The position numbers and the translations under genes are program-made. A stretch of 64,000 nucleotides of DNA from Candidatus Acidulodesulfobacterium acidiphilum (lineage in GTDB: Bacteria > SZUA-79 > Acidulodesulfobacterales > Acidulodesulfobacteraceae). The notes beneath the pieces are model-generated. The model was not told the DNA's origin, did no database searches, and worked only from the letters and a program-made list of their open reading frames with translations. Shown piece by piece: positions 53,367 through 63,448 of this stretch (within the stretch, counting starts at the first letter, position 1; each line of letters opens with the position of its first letter). The stretch lies in assembly GCA_008534395.1 (NCBI GenBank), contig SHMQ01000009.1:1-64000 (forward strand), written 5' to 3'.

Positions 53367-54524
53367 ATGAACTTAAATAAAAAACATATATTTTTATTAA
53401 CCGTCTTGATCACGGTTTTTATTGCGGGAACATATTTTTCGATGAAATTTATTTTTTTTCCGTCGCCCGTTTCGGCAACGCGGAATAAACGAATAAAAAT
53501 TAAAAAACCTAGTTTTAATCAAATTATGGGCATAAAAACGGTAAAACCCAAACTTTCCAAAACAATCGAAAAACTTGCAAAAAAAAAGCGGACTATTAAA
53601 ACTTTAAATTTGAAAGTCTATAGGCCTGATATTACTAAACCGCTTGATTGTACTAATCTTGACGTATTTCTTTGTACGGTAAAATATTTGCAATATTTAA
53701 AATATCTTCCCATTTCTTTAACGCCGGGAGGCAAATATAAGTTTGCATTTCCTTTGCAAAAAAAACTAAAAAAAATTGTTTATTCTTACGCTTGGAATGA
53801 ACAAAATCCTTTTATTATCGGTTCTATTGCAAGATATCTTAACGAATCGGGCAGGGTTAAAGATTGGGGATACGACAGACCTGAAATAACGGACAAACTT
53901 TTATGCGAACTGGAAAAAAGCGCCCGAAAAAAACAGTTTAATCGGCAACCGTGGGACTGGATATTAGTAAAACAGTCGAAAACTAACGAGAAAGCAGAGT
54001 TATACGAAAACGGCCGTATAATTTTTTCTTTTCCCGTTAATACCGGCATACTAGGGTTAACGCAGGACGGCACCTGGTATGTTTTTTTAAGGCTTCCAGA
54101 CACCACTATGACCGGACTTTTTCCTGTGCCTATTACGAAAAAACTTTATGCGTCTTTAAAGTCAAAACATTTTAAAAACATAGAGTGTTTGGACGGACAT
54201 CCGGTCAAACTGGTTCATTATTCCGATTCCGGAATAAAATATATAGACTATTTCCATAAAAGCGTAGCTCTTCACTATATGCATCGCAAATATTACGGTT
54301 TTCCTCAATCGGCCGGATGCGTCGAACTTTCGGAGCAAGACGCCCTTCTATTATATAAGCAGATAGGCTATGGAACTATAGTAACCGTCACGGGTTCTAC
54401 TATTAGCAAAAAAAATAATAATGCCGCTAAAAACGATGCCGAAAATAAAACAAATAGAACGGTACTAACAAAACAGCCTTTAGAAAAAATTAAGAATAAG
54501 AAAAATAAAAAATCGAAAAGTTAA
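53367..54524 (+). CDS. L,D-transpeptidase (YkuD domain) with variant active-site motif
   Basis: This is the only plus-strand gene. Its 385 residues begin with a membrane anchor or uncleaved signal (about 8-30), then a Lys-rich region and a middle domain (90-190) unknown to me. A YkuD domain (about 197-342) has H303 and C318 in SAGCVEL; the usual motif is SHGCVR or SSGCIR, so the small residue fits but Arg is replaced by Glu. It should crosslink peptidoglycan stem peptides 3-3 or attach proteins. AAGGA precedes ATG 53367. Its stop overlaps the murJ stop (TTAA shared). The Lys/Asn-rich tail after 345 looks disordered. Confidence 0.85.
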   Translation: MNLNKKHIFLLTVLITVFIAGTYFSMKFIFFPSPVSATRNKRIKIKKPSFNQIMGIKTVKPKLSKTIEKLAKKKRTIKTLNLKVYRPDITKPLDCTNLDVFLCTVKYLQYLKYLPISLTPGGKYKFAFPLQKKLKKIVYSYAWNEQNPFIIGSIARYLNESGRVKDWGYDRPEITDKLLCELEKSARKKQFNRQPWDWILVKQSKTNEKAELYENGRIIFSFPVNTGILGLTQDGTWYVFLRLPDTTMTGLFPVPITKKLYASLKSKHFKNIECLDGHPVKLVHYSDSGIKYIDYFHKSVALHYMHRKYYGFPQSAGCVELSEQDALLLYKQIGYGTIVTVTGSTISKKNNNAAKNDAENKTNRTVLTKQPLEKIKNKKNKKSKS

Positions 54525-56077
54525 TTTTTTTTAGCAATTATGTTTTTTAATATATCTGCAGAATCGTTCTTAAAAATTAGCGAAGCGGCTAAGTAAATAA
54601 TTAATCCTGCGGCTATAGAAATTAAAACTACCGATAACCGGCCAAAATGCATTTTATTTGAAGCCGCTATTATCAATTCAACTGCAACCCCCATAACTAA
54701 ACTTGCCGCTAACGTTTTCAGGAAAGATTTAAAAAAAGTTGTTTCTAAGCCTATACCTTTCCTGCGATGCAGTTTTCTCAAAAGAAACAGATAATTGAAA
54801 ATTAAAGAAATACTGGAAGCCAGCGCAAGTCCGTATACTCCCATCACCCGCATAAGAATAACCGCAAATACGATATTTATAAACAATGAAATTATCGCCG
54901 CATTAACCGGCGTTTTAGTATCTTTCATAGAATAAAAAACGGGGACCACCGTTTTTAAAAGCGCAGACGCCCATAAACCTATTATAAAAAACAGAAGAAC
55001 TCCGGCAGTTTTTTGAGCGTCTGCCGCATTAAACAACCCGTGCATATATATTAATTTTACGAGCGGGCTTCTTAAAAGTATTAGCCCTATGCTTGACGGT
55101 ATTATAATAAAAAACATAAGCGAAGACGCAAAATTAAAAGCTCCGTCCACTTCTTTTATATTATTTTTTGCAAACGAAGCGGAAAGCGTAGGAAAAATAG
55201 CGGTCTGCATAGCTATTGCAAAAACTCCGAGAGGAAACTGATAAAGCCTGTCGCCGTAATAAAGATAAGATATACTGCCGGAAGGAAGAAAAGAAGCAAG
55301 GAGCGTATCGAAAACGAGATTAAGCTGAATTACCGCCATACCTAAAAGCGAGGGGGTAAGCAGTTTAAAAACTGCCTTTACGTCCGAACTTTTAAAATTA
55401 AACTTGAAACCGAGGCGTATTTTCTTTTTTTTAATATAATAAATCTGGGATGCAAGCTGAAGCGCTCCTCCTATCATAACGCCCGTCGCAAGAGCAAAAA
55501 TAGCCGGGTGAAAAAACCGCTTTAAAAAAACTGCCGATAATATAAGCGCTATATTTAATATTATCGGATACATTGCGCCGGGAGCATAAGAACCATGAAC
55601 GTTTAACGCTCCCGATAGAAAGGCGGTAAGTCCTATCAAAAAAATATACGGGAACATGACCTTAGTTAGAATAACCGCAAGATTAAACTCAAAAGGTTTA
55701 CCCAAAAAGCCCGGCGCAGTAACGGCTACAAAAACAAACGAAAATAAAAATCCTATAAGAGAAAGGAATAAAAGGATAAAAAAAAGTATCGCGAAAACGG
55801 TTTGAAAAAGGTCTTCCGAATTTATTTCGCTTTTTTTGACCAAACTTTCCGAATATACGGGAATAAAAGAAGCAGATATCCCTCCTTCTCCGAAAAGCCT
55901 CCTGAACAGATTGGGTATCCTGAACGCAACAAAAAACGCATCGGTCGTAATTCCGGCGCCGAAAAAGTATGCAATGCAAACGTCTCTAAGTAAACCCAGA
56001 ATTCTGCTTATTAAAGTAAAAAACGAAACTACGGATAAATTTTTAATTATCTCATGGTTTCGCAATTTTAAAGACAT
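54521..56077 (-). CDS. murJ: Lipid II flippase MurJ
   Basis: The 518-residue membrane protein of the MVF/MATE-like fold has about 14 helices. Family segments are the N-terminal SFFTLISRILGLLRDVCIAYFFGAG, DAFFVAFRIPNLFRRLFGEGG, and the central conserved arginines. It flips undecaprenyl-linked peptidoglycan precursor to the periplasm. The DgkA-PAP2 and L,D-transpeptidase genes nearby touch the same pathway. It converges on ldt, with the two stop codons sharing TTAA at 54521-54524. I see no terminator between them. Confidence 0.95.
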   Translation of the reverse strand: MSLKLRNHEIIKNLSVVSFFTLISRILGLLRDVCIAYFFGAGITTDAFFVAFRIPNLFRRLFGEGGISASFIPVYSESLVKKSEINSEDLFQTVFAILFFILLFLSLIGFLFSFVFVAVTAPGFLGKPFEFNLAVILTKVMFPYIFLIGLTAFLSGALNVHGSYAPGAMYPIILNIALILSAVFLKRFFHPAIFALATGVMIGGALQLASQIYYIKKKKIRLGFKFNFKSSDVKAVFKLLTPSLLGMAVIQLNLVFDTLLASFLPSGSISYLYYGDRLYQFPLGVFAIAMQTAIFPTLSASFAKNNIKEVDGAFNFASSLMFFIIIPSSIGLILLRSPLVKLIYMHGLFNAADAQKTAGVLLFFIIGLWASALLKTVVPVFYSMKDTKTPVNAAIISLFINIVFAVILMRVMGVYGLALASSISLIFNYLFLLRKLHRRKGIGLETTFFKSFLKTLAASLVMGVAVELIIAASNKMHFGRLSVVLISIAAGLIIYLAASLIFKNDSADILKNIIAKKN

Positions 56078-56143
56078 TATTTAAATACCTTGAGCCTGTA
56101 TAGAAAAAGGTTTTTTTGCTGTTATATTGAAGGATTAAAGGTA

Positions 56144-57187
56144 TTAAAGATATTTTTTAATTAAAATTTCCGCTATCTGCACGGCGTTTAAAGCCGCTCC
56201 TTTCCGAACGTTGTCGGCTACTACCCATAAATTCATGCCGTTAGGAATGGAAAAGTCCTTTCTTATCCTGCCGACATATACTTCGTCGTTTCCTGCGACG
56301 TTAGTCTGGTAAGGATAACGCTCTTCTGGATTCTCGCTTAATACGTCGTCTATAATTTTAACTCCGTTAGTTTCCGAAAGCATTTTCTTTATATCTTTAA
56401 TATCGAAACTTTTTTCCGTTTCGATATTAACGGATTCGCCGTGTGAGAAGAAAACCGGAACTCTCACCGTAGTGGCAGACACGCCTATATTTTCGTCATG
56501 CATTATTTTACGGGTTTCGTTTACCATTTTAATCTCTTCTTTGGTATATCCGTCGTCTGCAAAAACGTCTATTTGAGGAATACAGTTAAAAGCTATTTGC
56601 ACGGGAAATTTTTCCGGAAATATATCGCCTTGCGCATTTATAATGCCTGTAGTCTGGTAAAAAAGTTCGTCCATAGCTTTTTTGCCGGCTCCCGAAGTGG
56701 ATTGGTAAGTCGATACCACTATTCTTTTTATCTTATATTTGTCGTGAATCGGTTTGAGTGGAACTAGCATCTGAATGGTCGAACAGTTAGGATTTGCGAT
56801 TATATTTTTTTTGGAATAATATTTTATATCGTCGGGGTTAACTTCAGGTACGACTAAAGGAACGTCTTTGTCCATCCTGAAATAAGACGTATTGTCTATA
56901 ACTACCGCTCCTTCTTTGGCGGCGATAGGCGAAAATTTAGCGCTAATCTGGCCTCCGGGACTCGACAATACTATGTCTATATTCTTCTTTTGAAAAGAAT
57001 CTTCCCTTAAGGCATCGACTATATATTCGTCGCCTTTAAAATCTATAGTTTCTCCGATAGAATTTTCCGATGCAAAAAGATAGAGTTCTCCTACCGGAAA
57101 ATTCCTCTGCTCCAGTATCTCTAAAAACTCCCTGCCGACAAGACCCGTAGCTCCCGTTATGGCAACATTATATTTTTCTTTTTTCAT
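56144..57187 (-). CDS. asd: Aspartate-semialdehyde dehydrogenase
   Basis: The 347-residue NADPH enzyme of the aspartate pathway has VAITGATGLVGREFLEIL at the start, the catalytic cysteine in IANPNCSTIQMLVPL, and the active-site histidine near VRVPVFFSHGESVNIET. It feeds lysine, diaminopimelate, threonine and methionine synthesis, so it also supplies the peptidoglycan. Length is typical of the short Gram-positive-like type. It follows leuB by 128 bases that hold a REPIN-like element. Confidence 0.96.
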   Translation of the reverse strand: MKKEKYNVAITGATGLVGREFLEILEQRNFPVGELYLFASENSIGETIDFKGDEYIVDALREDSFQKKNIDIVLSSPGGQISAKFSPIAAKEGAVVIDNTSYFRMDKDVPLVVPEVNPDDIKYYSKKNIIANPNCSTIQMLVPLKPIHDKYKIKRIVVSTYQSTSGAGKKAMDELFYQTTGIINAQGDIFPEKFPVQIAFNCIPQIDVFADDGYTKEEIKMVNETRKIMHDENIGVSATTVRVPVFFSHGESVNIETEKSFDIKDIKKMLSETNGVKIIDDVLSENPEERYPYQTNVAGNDEVYVGRIRKDFSIPNGMNLWVVADNVRKGAALNAVQIAEILIKKYL

Positions 57188-57206
57188 ATTGTGCTTTCCA
57201 ATTTTA

Positions 57207-57292
57207 TAAAAGGCGTCAGATTAATTTTCCGCTGTCAACTATCATATTAATTCACTTTTTCATAAGCTAAAAATAAAATATGACACCTTTTA
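57207..57292. repeat. 86-bp REPIN-like inverted repeat, second copy
   Basis: The left arm TAAAAGGCGTCAGATT ends in AATTTT (57207-57228). The right arm (57270-57292) ends TGACACCTTTTA. The arms match the element at 41194-41280, and a GCTTTCCAA flank is shared with it in inverse order. The 41-base loop is unrelated. It lies between leuB and asd and may act as a terminator or stabilising hairpin. Confidence 0.75.
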
Positions 57293-57315
57293 CTCATGTT
57301 ATTTTATCCAAATTT

Positions 57316-58395
57316 TTATTTTTTTAATTCTTCAATTACGGCAAGACCCATTTCTTTTGTGCCCACAAGTTTTGTTCCCTGTTCTTTTGAATAGATATCG
57401 ACAGTCCTATAACCGCTTTTGATAACTTTTTCTACGGCTTTGTCAATTTTGTTTGCAAGCTCGTCCATATCGAAACTGTATTTCAACATCATTGCGACCG
57501 ATAATATTGCGGCTAAAGGATTTGCTTTATTCTGTCCCGCAATATCCGGAGCGCTTCCGTGAATAGGCTCATACATGCCTTTTTTGCCGTTAAGGCTTGC
57601 TGAGGGCAGCATACCTATAGAACCGGCTACCATAGAAGATTCATCGCTCAAAATATCGCCGAACAGGTTGGTAGTTACGATAACGTCAAAATTTTTCGGC
57701 TGTCTTATTAACTGCATAGAACAGTTATCGACGTACATATTGGTAAGTTCCACTTCAGGATAACTCTTAGCTGTTTCCGCAACTACGTTGCGCCATAATT
57801 CCGTGCATTCCAATACGTTTGCTTTGTCCACCGACAAAACTTTTTTTCTTCTTTTCATAGCAATTTCAAAAGCTATTTTTGCTATCCTTTCTATTTCTTT
57901 AGTAGTATAAACAAGTGTATTAACGCCTTTTTTCTGTCCGTCCTCCAAGTCGGAAACGCCTCTTGGCTGACCGAAATATATCCCGCCGGTAAGTTCTCTC
58001 ACTATCATCATGTCCGTCCCCTGAACGACATCTTTCTTTAAAGGGGAAGCATCGATAAGTTCGTCATAAATTTTAGAAGGCCTTAAATTTGCATATAAAC
58101 CAAGTTCATATCTTAAAGAAAGCAATGCTTTTTCCGGTCTAAGTTCAATTGGCAGCGATTCCCATTTATAACCGCCTACCGCTCCAAAAATTACGGCATC
58201 AGCTTCTTTTGCTATTTTAAGGGTTTCCTCGGTTAAAGGCTTTCCGTATGCATCATAAGATGCTCCGCCGACGAGTCCTTTTTCTATTTCATATCTTACC
58301 GAATGTGAATCAAATAAAAATTTTAATACGTTAACGGCTTCTTCGGCTACTTCTGTTCCTATTCCGTCGCCAGGGAAAAGAGCTAACTTAATCAT
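57316..58395 (-). CDS. leuB: 3-isopropylmalate dehydrogenase
   Basis: The 359-residue NAD-dependent enzyme of leucine synthesis has the N-terminal [28 protein letters not shown], the substrate-side [14 protein letters not shown], and the metal/cofactor segment [26 protein letters not shown]. Length matches the family. It starts 2 bases after leuD, so the two are coupled. Isocitrate or tartrate dehydrogenases are close relatives, but the leu neighbours fix the role. Confidence 0.97.
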   Translation of the reverse strand: MIKLALFPGDGIGTEVAEEAVNVLKFLFDSHSVRYEIEKGLVGGASYDAYGKPLTEETLKIAKEADAVIFGAVGGYKWESLPIELRPEKALLSLRYELGLYANLRPSKIYDELIDASPLKKDVVQGTDMMIVRELTGGIYFGQPRGVSDLEDGQKKGVNTLVYTTKEIERIAKIAFEIAMKRRKKVLSVDKANVLECTELWRNVVAETAKSYPEVELTNMYVDNCSMQLIRQPKNFDVIVTTNLFGDILSDESSMVAGSIGMLPSASLNGKKGMYEPIHGSAPDIAGQNKANPLAAILSVAMMLKYSFDMDELANKIDKAVEKVIKSGYRTVDIYSKEQGTKLVGTKEMGLAVIEELKK

Positions 58396-58397
58396 GA

Positions 58398-58895
58398 CTA
58401 TTTCTTACCCTCCTTAATCTTTTTTTTAGCATAAGCTATTAAACCGCCCGCATTAACTAATTCCGACATAAATTTAGGAATAGGTTTGGCGTTAACAACT
58501 TTATTTTTAGTTAGATTTTTAATTTCTCCCGTATCGGTATTTACTTCAAGCATATCTTCGTTTTCTATGCCGTCGGTATCAGCGGAAAGAATAAATAATC
58601 CTATATTAAATGAATTACGATAAAATATCCTGGCAAAGCTTTTAGCTATTACTATTGTAACGCCGCACGATTTAATGGCTATAGGAGCATGCTCCCTCGA
58701 AGATCCGCATCCGAAATTATTTCCCGCGACTATAAAATCGCCTTTTAATACTTTGGAAGAAAATGTTTCGTCGGCATCTTCCATGCAGTGTTTTTTTAAA
58801 TTTTCTTCGCTAGAATCGTTCAGATATCTTGCGGGTATTATAGCATCGGTATCTATATTGTCGCCGAATTTAAATACTTTTCCTTTGAATATCAT
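58398..58895 (-). CDS. leuD: 3-isopropylmalate dehydratase small subunit
   Basis: The 165-residue swivel-domain subunit has [18 protein letters not shown] and the substrate-loop [13 protein letters not shown]. This is the short LeuD2/archaeal-like type that pairs with a roughly 420-residue LeuC. With LeuC it isomerises 2- to 3-isopropylmalate. It lies 64 bases after leuC and 2 before leuB. Confidence 0.96.
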   Translation of the reverse strand: MIFKGKVFKFGDNIDTDAIIPARYLNDSSEENLKKHCMEDADETFSSKVLKGDFIVAGNNFGCGSSREHAPIAIKSCGVTIVIAKSFARIFYRNSFNIGLFILSADTDGIENEDMLEVNTDTGEIKNLTKNKVVNAKPIPKFMSELVNAGGLIAYAKKKIKEGKK

Positions 58896-58959
58896 AAATA
58901 ATGCTCCTTTATAAATATTAAAAACCTTTTAACTTAATTATTCCGTTTAATATTTTGAA

Positions 58960-60237
58960 TTAAGATACTACTTCTTCTGGACCCGCAATCTTGCCGAGTA
59001 TGGCGGACGCAGCGCAAACCGCGGGATTTGCAAGATATACCTCGCTCGTAACGTCGCCCATCCTTCCTTTAAAATTCCTGTTAGTCGAAGATATCGCTCT
59101 TTCGCCGTCTGCAAGTATTCCCATATATCCGCCGAGACAAGGTCCGCAAGTAGGCGTACTCACAACTCCTCCGGCATCCAAAAATATATCTATAAGCCCT
59201 TCTTTTTCAGCCATTCTGTAAATATCGGGAGTCGCCGGAATTACTATAAGCCTTGTGTACTTGGCTATCTTTTTACCTTTTAATATCTCCGCCGCAACTC
59301 TTAAATCTTCTATTCTGCCGTTAGTGCAGGAACCTATAACGGATTGGTCTATTTTTATATTTTTTGCGGACGCTTCGTTAATATCTACGCTGTTTTCCGG
59401 AAGATGCGGAAAAGCAACCTGAGGATTGATAGTTTCGGTATTATAATTTAATACTTTCGCATATTCCGCGCCTTCGTCGCTCTTATAGAATATATAGTCT
59501 CTTTTTGCCCTGCTCTTGACGTAACTTTCGGTAATTTCGTCCGGCTCGAATATTCCGCTTTTTGCTCCGGCTTCGATAGCCATATTGGATATAGTAAGCC
59601 TGTCCGCCATACCGAGATGTTTAAACGTGCTTCCGGTAAATTCCAGCGCCATATAGTTTGCGCCTTCTACTCCTATCTGACCTATCAGATAAAGAACTAA
59701 ATCTTTGCCGGACACCCATTTTTTCGGTTTGCCCTCAAAAATAACTTTTATCGATTCCGGAACTTTAAGCCATAATTCACCGAATGCCATAGCATAGGCT
59801 AAATCGGTAGAACCGACTCCTGTAGCAAAAGCTCCAAGCGCTCCGTATGTGCAGGTATGCGAATCGGCTCCTATCACTAAATCTCCCGGAAGGACTATGC
59901 CTTTTTCGGGAAGAAGCGCATGCTCGACGCCGGCTTCTCCGCACTCAAAATAATTTTCAATATCGAATTTTTTTGCAAACTCCCTCATCATTTTCGCCTG
60001 CTTTGCGCTCAATATATCTTTGTTGGGAACGAAGTGGTCCGGAACAAGCGCTATTTTTTTTCTGTCGAATACCGTATCTACGCCTATTGCGGAAAACTCT
60101 TTTATGGCTATAGGCGCGGTTATATCGTTACCTAAGGCTAAATCCACCCTTGCGTTTACTATGTCTCCCGAAGATATTTCCTGCAAATCGGTATGATTTA
60201 AAATGATTTTTTCGGTAATGGTTAATGGTTTTGCCAT
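58960..60237 (-). CDS. leuC: 3-isopropylmalate dehydratase large subunit
   Basis: The 425-residue aconitase-family protein holds a 4Fe-4S cluster. Ligands lie in [18 protein letters not shown] and the pair in [15 protein letters not shown]. The active-site segment [24 protein letters not shown] is intact. Its length marks the LeuC2/HacA-like class, as does its small partner. Homoaconitase is an alternative in some lineages, but the full leuABCD set supports leucine. An AAAGGAG ribosome site precedes ATG 60237. Confidence 0.95.
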   Translation of the reverse strand: MAKPLTITEKIILNHTDLQEISSGDIVNARVDLALGNDITAPIAIKEFSAIGVDTVFDRKKIALVPDHFVPNKDILSAKQAKMMREFAKKFDIENYFECGEAGVEHALLPEKGIVLPGDLVIGADSHTCTYGALGAFATGVGSTDLAYAMAFGELWLKVPESIKVIFEGKPKKWVSGKDLVLYLIGQIGVEGANYMALEFTGSTFKHLGMADRLTISNMAIEAGAKSGIFEPDEITESYVKSRAKRDYIFYKSDEGAEYAKVLNYNTETINPQVAFPHLPENSVDINEASAKNIKIDQSVIGSCTNGRIEDLRVAAEILKGKKIAKYTRLIVIPATPDIYRMAEKEGLIDIFLDAGGVVSTPTCGPCLGGYMGILADGERAISSTNRNFKGRMGDVTSEVYLANPAVCAASAILGKIAGPEEVVS

Positions 60238-60279
60238 TTTGTTCTCCTTTTATATTTCTTTATGACTAAATGAATTTAT

Positions 60280-60334
60280 ATTGCGCCGCAATGAATATCT
60301 TTGAGCGTCCGCATAAATGCAAAGCAATCCCGCG
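60280..60334. repeat. Small palindrome and possible repeat relic between leuA and leuC
   Basis: ATTGCG-C-CGCAAT at 60280-60292 is a perfect 13-base palindrome, and GGGATTGCTTTGC reads on the minus strand at 60334-60322. Together they resemble the tentative repeat at 44881-44913. The 127-base leuA-leuC gap shows no T-box, attenuator or terminator that I can recognise. Confidence 0.3.
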
Positions 60335-60364
60335 TTTTGCGTAATTACTTACCGACGTAAAAGT

Positions 60365-61927
60365 TCAAGCGTTAATTTCAATTTCGCAGATTGTTTTATT
60401 TGCGGCGTTTTTATTATGAACGTATAGCTTATTCAACGCGTTAACGTAAGCCTTGGCGCTGGCGGTAACTATGTCGGTATGAGCGCTTCTTCCGGTAATG
60501 CTCTCGCCTTTGTGTTCTATGGTAATGGAGACGTTTCCCTGTGCTTCCGTAGTTCCCCTTATAGATTTAACTTCGTAGCCGATAACTTTAGCCTGAGAAT
60601 TTACGATTTTTTCTATGGCGTTAACCGCTGCATCTACCGGACCGTTTCCGCAGGAAGAATCGTGTTTTAACTCTCCGTCAACTTTAAGTTTTACCATTGC
60701 AAGAGGCGAAACGGTATCGCCGCAAACTACGTTTACGTATTTTAATTCGTATTTCTCTACTAAATGATGCGAATTAGAAACAAGGGAATCTATGTCTTCA
60801 TCATATATATCTTTTTTTTTGTCCGCAAGGTTTTTGAATTTTACGAAAGCTTTTTCTATCTCTTCGTCGTTCAATAAATAACCTAGAGAATTAAGTTTTT
60901 CTTTAAATGCATGTTTTCCGGAGTGCTTGCCCAGAACAAGTTCGTCCGGCTGTCTTCCGACGCTCTCGGGAGTCATAATCTCATACGTAGTTTTTTCTTT
61001 AAGTACTCCGTCCTGATGAATTCCCGCTTCGTGCGAAAAAGCATTTTTGCCGACGATAGCCTTATTCGGCTGAACCGATATACCGGTTATATGAGTTAAA
61101 AGCTGTGAAGTTCTAAATATCTCCGATGTATTTATAGATGTTACGGCATTATATATATCTTTCCTGACTTCTAAAGCCATAACTATTTCTTCCAGCGCGG
61201 CATTGCCTGCCCTCTCGCCGATACCGTTTATAGTGCATTCGACCTGATTTGCTCCTGCAAGTATCGCCGACAAAGAATTTGCTACGCCGAGACCTAAATC
61301 GTTGTGAGAGTGTACGCTTAAAACAATATTTTCTATTTCTTCGACTCTTTCCCTGATATTTTTTATAAAATTAAAAAATTCGAAAGGCGTCGCATATCCT
61401 ACCGTATCCGGAATATTAACGGTAGTTGCGCCTGCGTCTATAACTCCTTTAATTACTTTGCATAAAAAATCTAAATCGGATCTGGAAGCGTCTTCGGCAG
61501 AAAATTCTACATTTTCTATGAACGATTTTGCGTATTTTACCATATTGACTGCGCGCTCGTATAATTCATCGCGAGTCATTTTAAGCTTGTATTTAAGATG
61601 TACGTCAGAAGTAGCAATAAATGTATGTATAACCGGTTTTTCTGCATGTTTTACCGCAGAATACGCCCTGTATATATCTTTTTCGTTTGCCCTTGCAAGA
61701 CCGGCTATTTCAATGCCTTTTATCTCTTGAGCTATAGCGCTGACGGCTTCAAAATCGCCCTCGGAGGCAATAGGAAAACCGGCTTCTATGACATCCACGC
61801 CGAGCCTTGCCAACTGTCTCGCCAAGTTTAGCTTTTCGTCTATATTCATGCTGGCGCCGGGAGACTGCTCGCCGTCCCTAAGGGTAGTATCGAATATTTT
61901 TATTTTTTTAAAAGCATCGCCGCCCAT
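60365..61927 (-). CDS. leuA: 2-isopropylmalate synthase
   Basis: The 520-residue enzyme condenses acetyl-CoA and 2-oxoisovalerate, the committed step to leucine. The HMGL-like barrel has FDTTLRDGEQSPGASM, the metal-binding HSHNDLGLGVANS and GIGERAGNAALEE. The C-terminal LeuA regulatory domain (about 395-510) suggests leucine feedback. Length is normal. Citramalate synthase is a related alternative, but this length and context favour LeuA. It lies 20 bases after pssA. Confidence 0.95.
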   Translation of the reverse strand: MGGDAFKKIKIFDTTLRDGEQSPGASMNIDEKLNLARQLARLGVDVIEAGFPIASEGDFEAVSAIAQEIKGIEIAGLARANEKDIYRAYSAVKHAEKPVIHTFIATSDVHLKYKLKMTRDELYERAVNMVKYAKSFIENVEFSAEDASRSDLDFLCKVIKGVIDAGATTVNIPDTVGYATPFEFFNFIKNIRERVEEIENIVLSVHSHNDLGLGVANSLSAILAGANQVECTINGIGERAGNAALEEIVMALEVRKDIYNAVTSINTSEIFRTSQLLTHITGISVQPNKAIVGKNAFSHEAGIHQDGVLKEKTTYEIMTPESVGRQPDELVLGKHSGKHAFKEKLNSLGYLLNDEEIEKAFVKFKNLADKKKDIYDEDIDSLVSNSHHLVEKYELKYVNVVCGDTVSPLAMVKLKVDGELKHDSSCGNGPVDAAVNAIEKIVNSQAKVIGYEVKSIRGTTEAQGNVSITIEHKGESITGRSAHTDIVTASAKAYVNALNKLYVHNKNAANKTICEIEINA

Positions 61928-61947
61928 TAAAATCCTCCCGCAAAAGC

Positions 61948-62754
61948 CTATTTAATTTCTTTATTAATCTTTTTTATCTTAACATTAACGAAATAAAAAT
62001 ACAATAGCGGAGAAATAAATGAATATAGTATGAAAATAGTAAAAATAGATTCGACAGGCTTTATTATAATAATTATTAAAATAAATAATATAAGTATCAA
62101 AAACTCGAAAGCCCTGCGTTTAAAAACCGAAAAATCTTTCATGGCAAAGTATCCAATGTTGCTTATCATCAGCAGTCCTACTATTACGGTAAGAACAAGC
62201 ATAATTTTGGTTGTAAACAAAGTGCGTATCGAAAATTTAGTAATAAAAAAAAGCGTAGAAACTATGGTTCCTGCAGCCGCAGGAGACGGAAGCCCCGTAA
62301 ACTTTTTATATTCGACCGAGTTGACCTGCACGTTAAATCTTGCCAGCCTCAACGTCGCCCCTAGAAGATATACGAACACAACCGCCCATCCTATTCTCCC
62401 CATATCCATAAAAAACCATTTGAACAGCAGAACGGACGGAGCAGCTCCGAAAGCAATTAAATCGGATAGCGAATCATATTCTATCCCAAATTTAGAGCTT
62501 GTATTAGTCAGCCGTGCTACCTTGCCGTCTATTCCGTCGAAAAATATAGACGCTATTATAAGCCATCCGGCTATCCAATATCTGCCGTCTATTGAATTAA
62601 TTATCGAATAAAAACCGGACAAAAGCGAAAGGCTGGTTATTAGATTAGGTAAAAGAAAAACGCCTTTTGTCATACTGTTTTTGTATAACTCATTAGTATT
62701 TAGGGCGGTTTTTATCGGAGAATAATTCTTTTTTTGTTTATTAGACGCTATCAT
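61948..62754 (-). CDS. pssA: CDP-diacylglycerol-serine O-phosphatidyltransferase
   Basis: The 268-residue membrane enzyme makes phosphatidylserine. The CDP-alcohol motif D-G-x2-A-R-x8-G-x3-D-x3-D appears as GIDGKVARLTNTSSKFGIEY ending in DSLSD. About seven helices follow from residue 30. It is the Bacillus-like class II enzyme, not the soluble E. coli type. Its first codons overlap the end of psd by 14 bases, so substrate maker and user are coupled. Confidence 0.94.
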   Translation of the reverse strand: MIASNKQKKNYSPIKTALNTNELYKNSMTKGVFLLPNLITSLSLLSGFYSIINSIDGRYWIAGWLIIASIFFDGIDGKVARLTNTSSKFGIEYDSLSDLIAFGAAPSVLLFKWFFMDMGRIGWAVVFVYLLGATLRLARFNVQVNSVEYKKFTGLPSPAAAGTIVSTLFFITKFSIRTLFTTKIMLVLTVIVGLLMISNIGYFAMKDFSVFKRRAFEFLILILFILIIIIIKPVESIFTIFILYSFISPLLYFYFVNVKIKKINKEIK

Positions 62755-63436
62755 TTATTTTTCCAAGTATGGTTTTGCCAGAAAAAACTGTACCGCCTAT
62801 TTCGACGTAAGGAGTAAAACCTGCAGGCAGATATATATCTAATCTGGAGCCGAACTTAATTAAGCCGAATCTTTCGCCGGACTTTACGGCATCTCCTTGC
62901 TTAATTTTGCAAACTATGCGCCTTGCTATAAGTCCCGCTATCTGAACAAAAGCTATTTTTTTATTTTTTTCTTTTAAAACTCCGCCCGCATTTAAAATTA
63001 CCGCATTAAACTCGTTTTCGGAAGATGCCTTATCTAAATTTGCGGAAAAAAATCTGCCCTTATTATAAATTACTTTTTCTACTATTCCGCCGAACGGAAT
63101 CCTGTTGACGTGTACATTAAAAAGAGACATAAAAATGCTAATTTTAAAAACTTCTCCTTTTAAAAACCTTTCGTCAAAAACTCTCTGCAAAAATATAATT
63201 TTACCGTCGGCGGGAGAAACTATTTCGTCTTCTTTTAAAACAGAATCGGGCTTTCGTTCAGGATCCCTGAAAAAATATATACAGAAAAAAAAGAAAAGGA
63301 CTAAAAGCGCAAACATCGAAAAATATACATATTCCAAAATTATATTTTTTGCATAAAAGCCCAGAATTAAAAAAAGTAGCGAACAGATAAATGCGGCTGC
63401 TATAAACTGAATGCCCTCTTTCGCTATATATTTCAT
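62741..63436 (-). CDS. psd: Phosphatidylserine decarboxylase, short type
   Basis: The 231-residue protein has two N-terminal helices (about 10-55) and a catalytic core with SPADGKIIFLQ, FMSLFNVHVNRIP and GLIKFGSRLDIYLP. The GS of KFGSR is the self-cleavage site that makes the pyruvoyl group. The short (proteobacterial/archaeal PSD-A) form is usual next to this pssA class. It produces phosphatidylethanolamine. It follows ilvC by 54 bases, which hold a GGGGCAGA palindrome. Confidence 0.94.
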   Translation of the reverse strand: MKYIAKEGIQFIAAAFICSLLFLILGFYAKNIILEYVYFSMFALLVLFFFFCIYFFRDPERKPDSVLKEDEIVSPADGKIIFLQRVFDERFLKGEVFKISIFMSLFNVHVNRIPFGGIVEKVIYNKGRFFSANLDKASSENEFNAVILNAGGVLKEKNKKIAFVQIAGLIARRIVCKIKQGDAVKSGERFGLIKFGSRLDIYLPAGFTPYVEIGGTVFSGKTILGKINDSV

Positions 63437-63448
63437 TTTTTTAATATT

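Noticed and set aside
62030-62611. 193-residue open frame on the plus strand opposite pssA
   Set aside because: It is the complement of a clear CDP-alcohol transferase gene and shows no recognisable domain.
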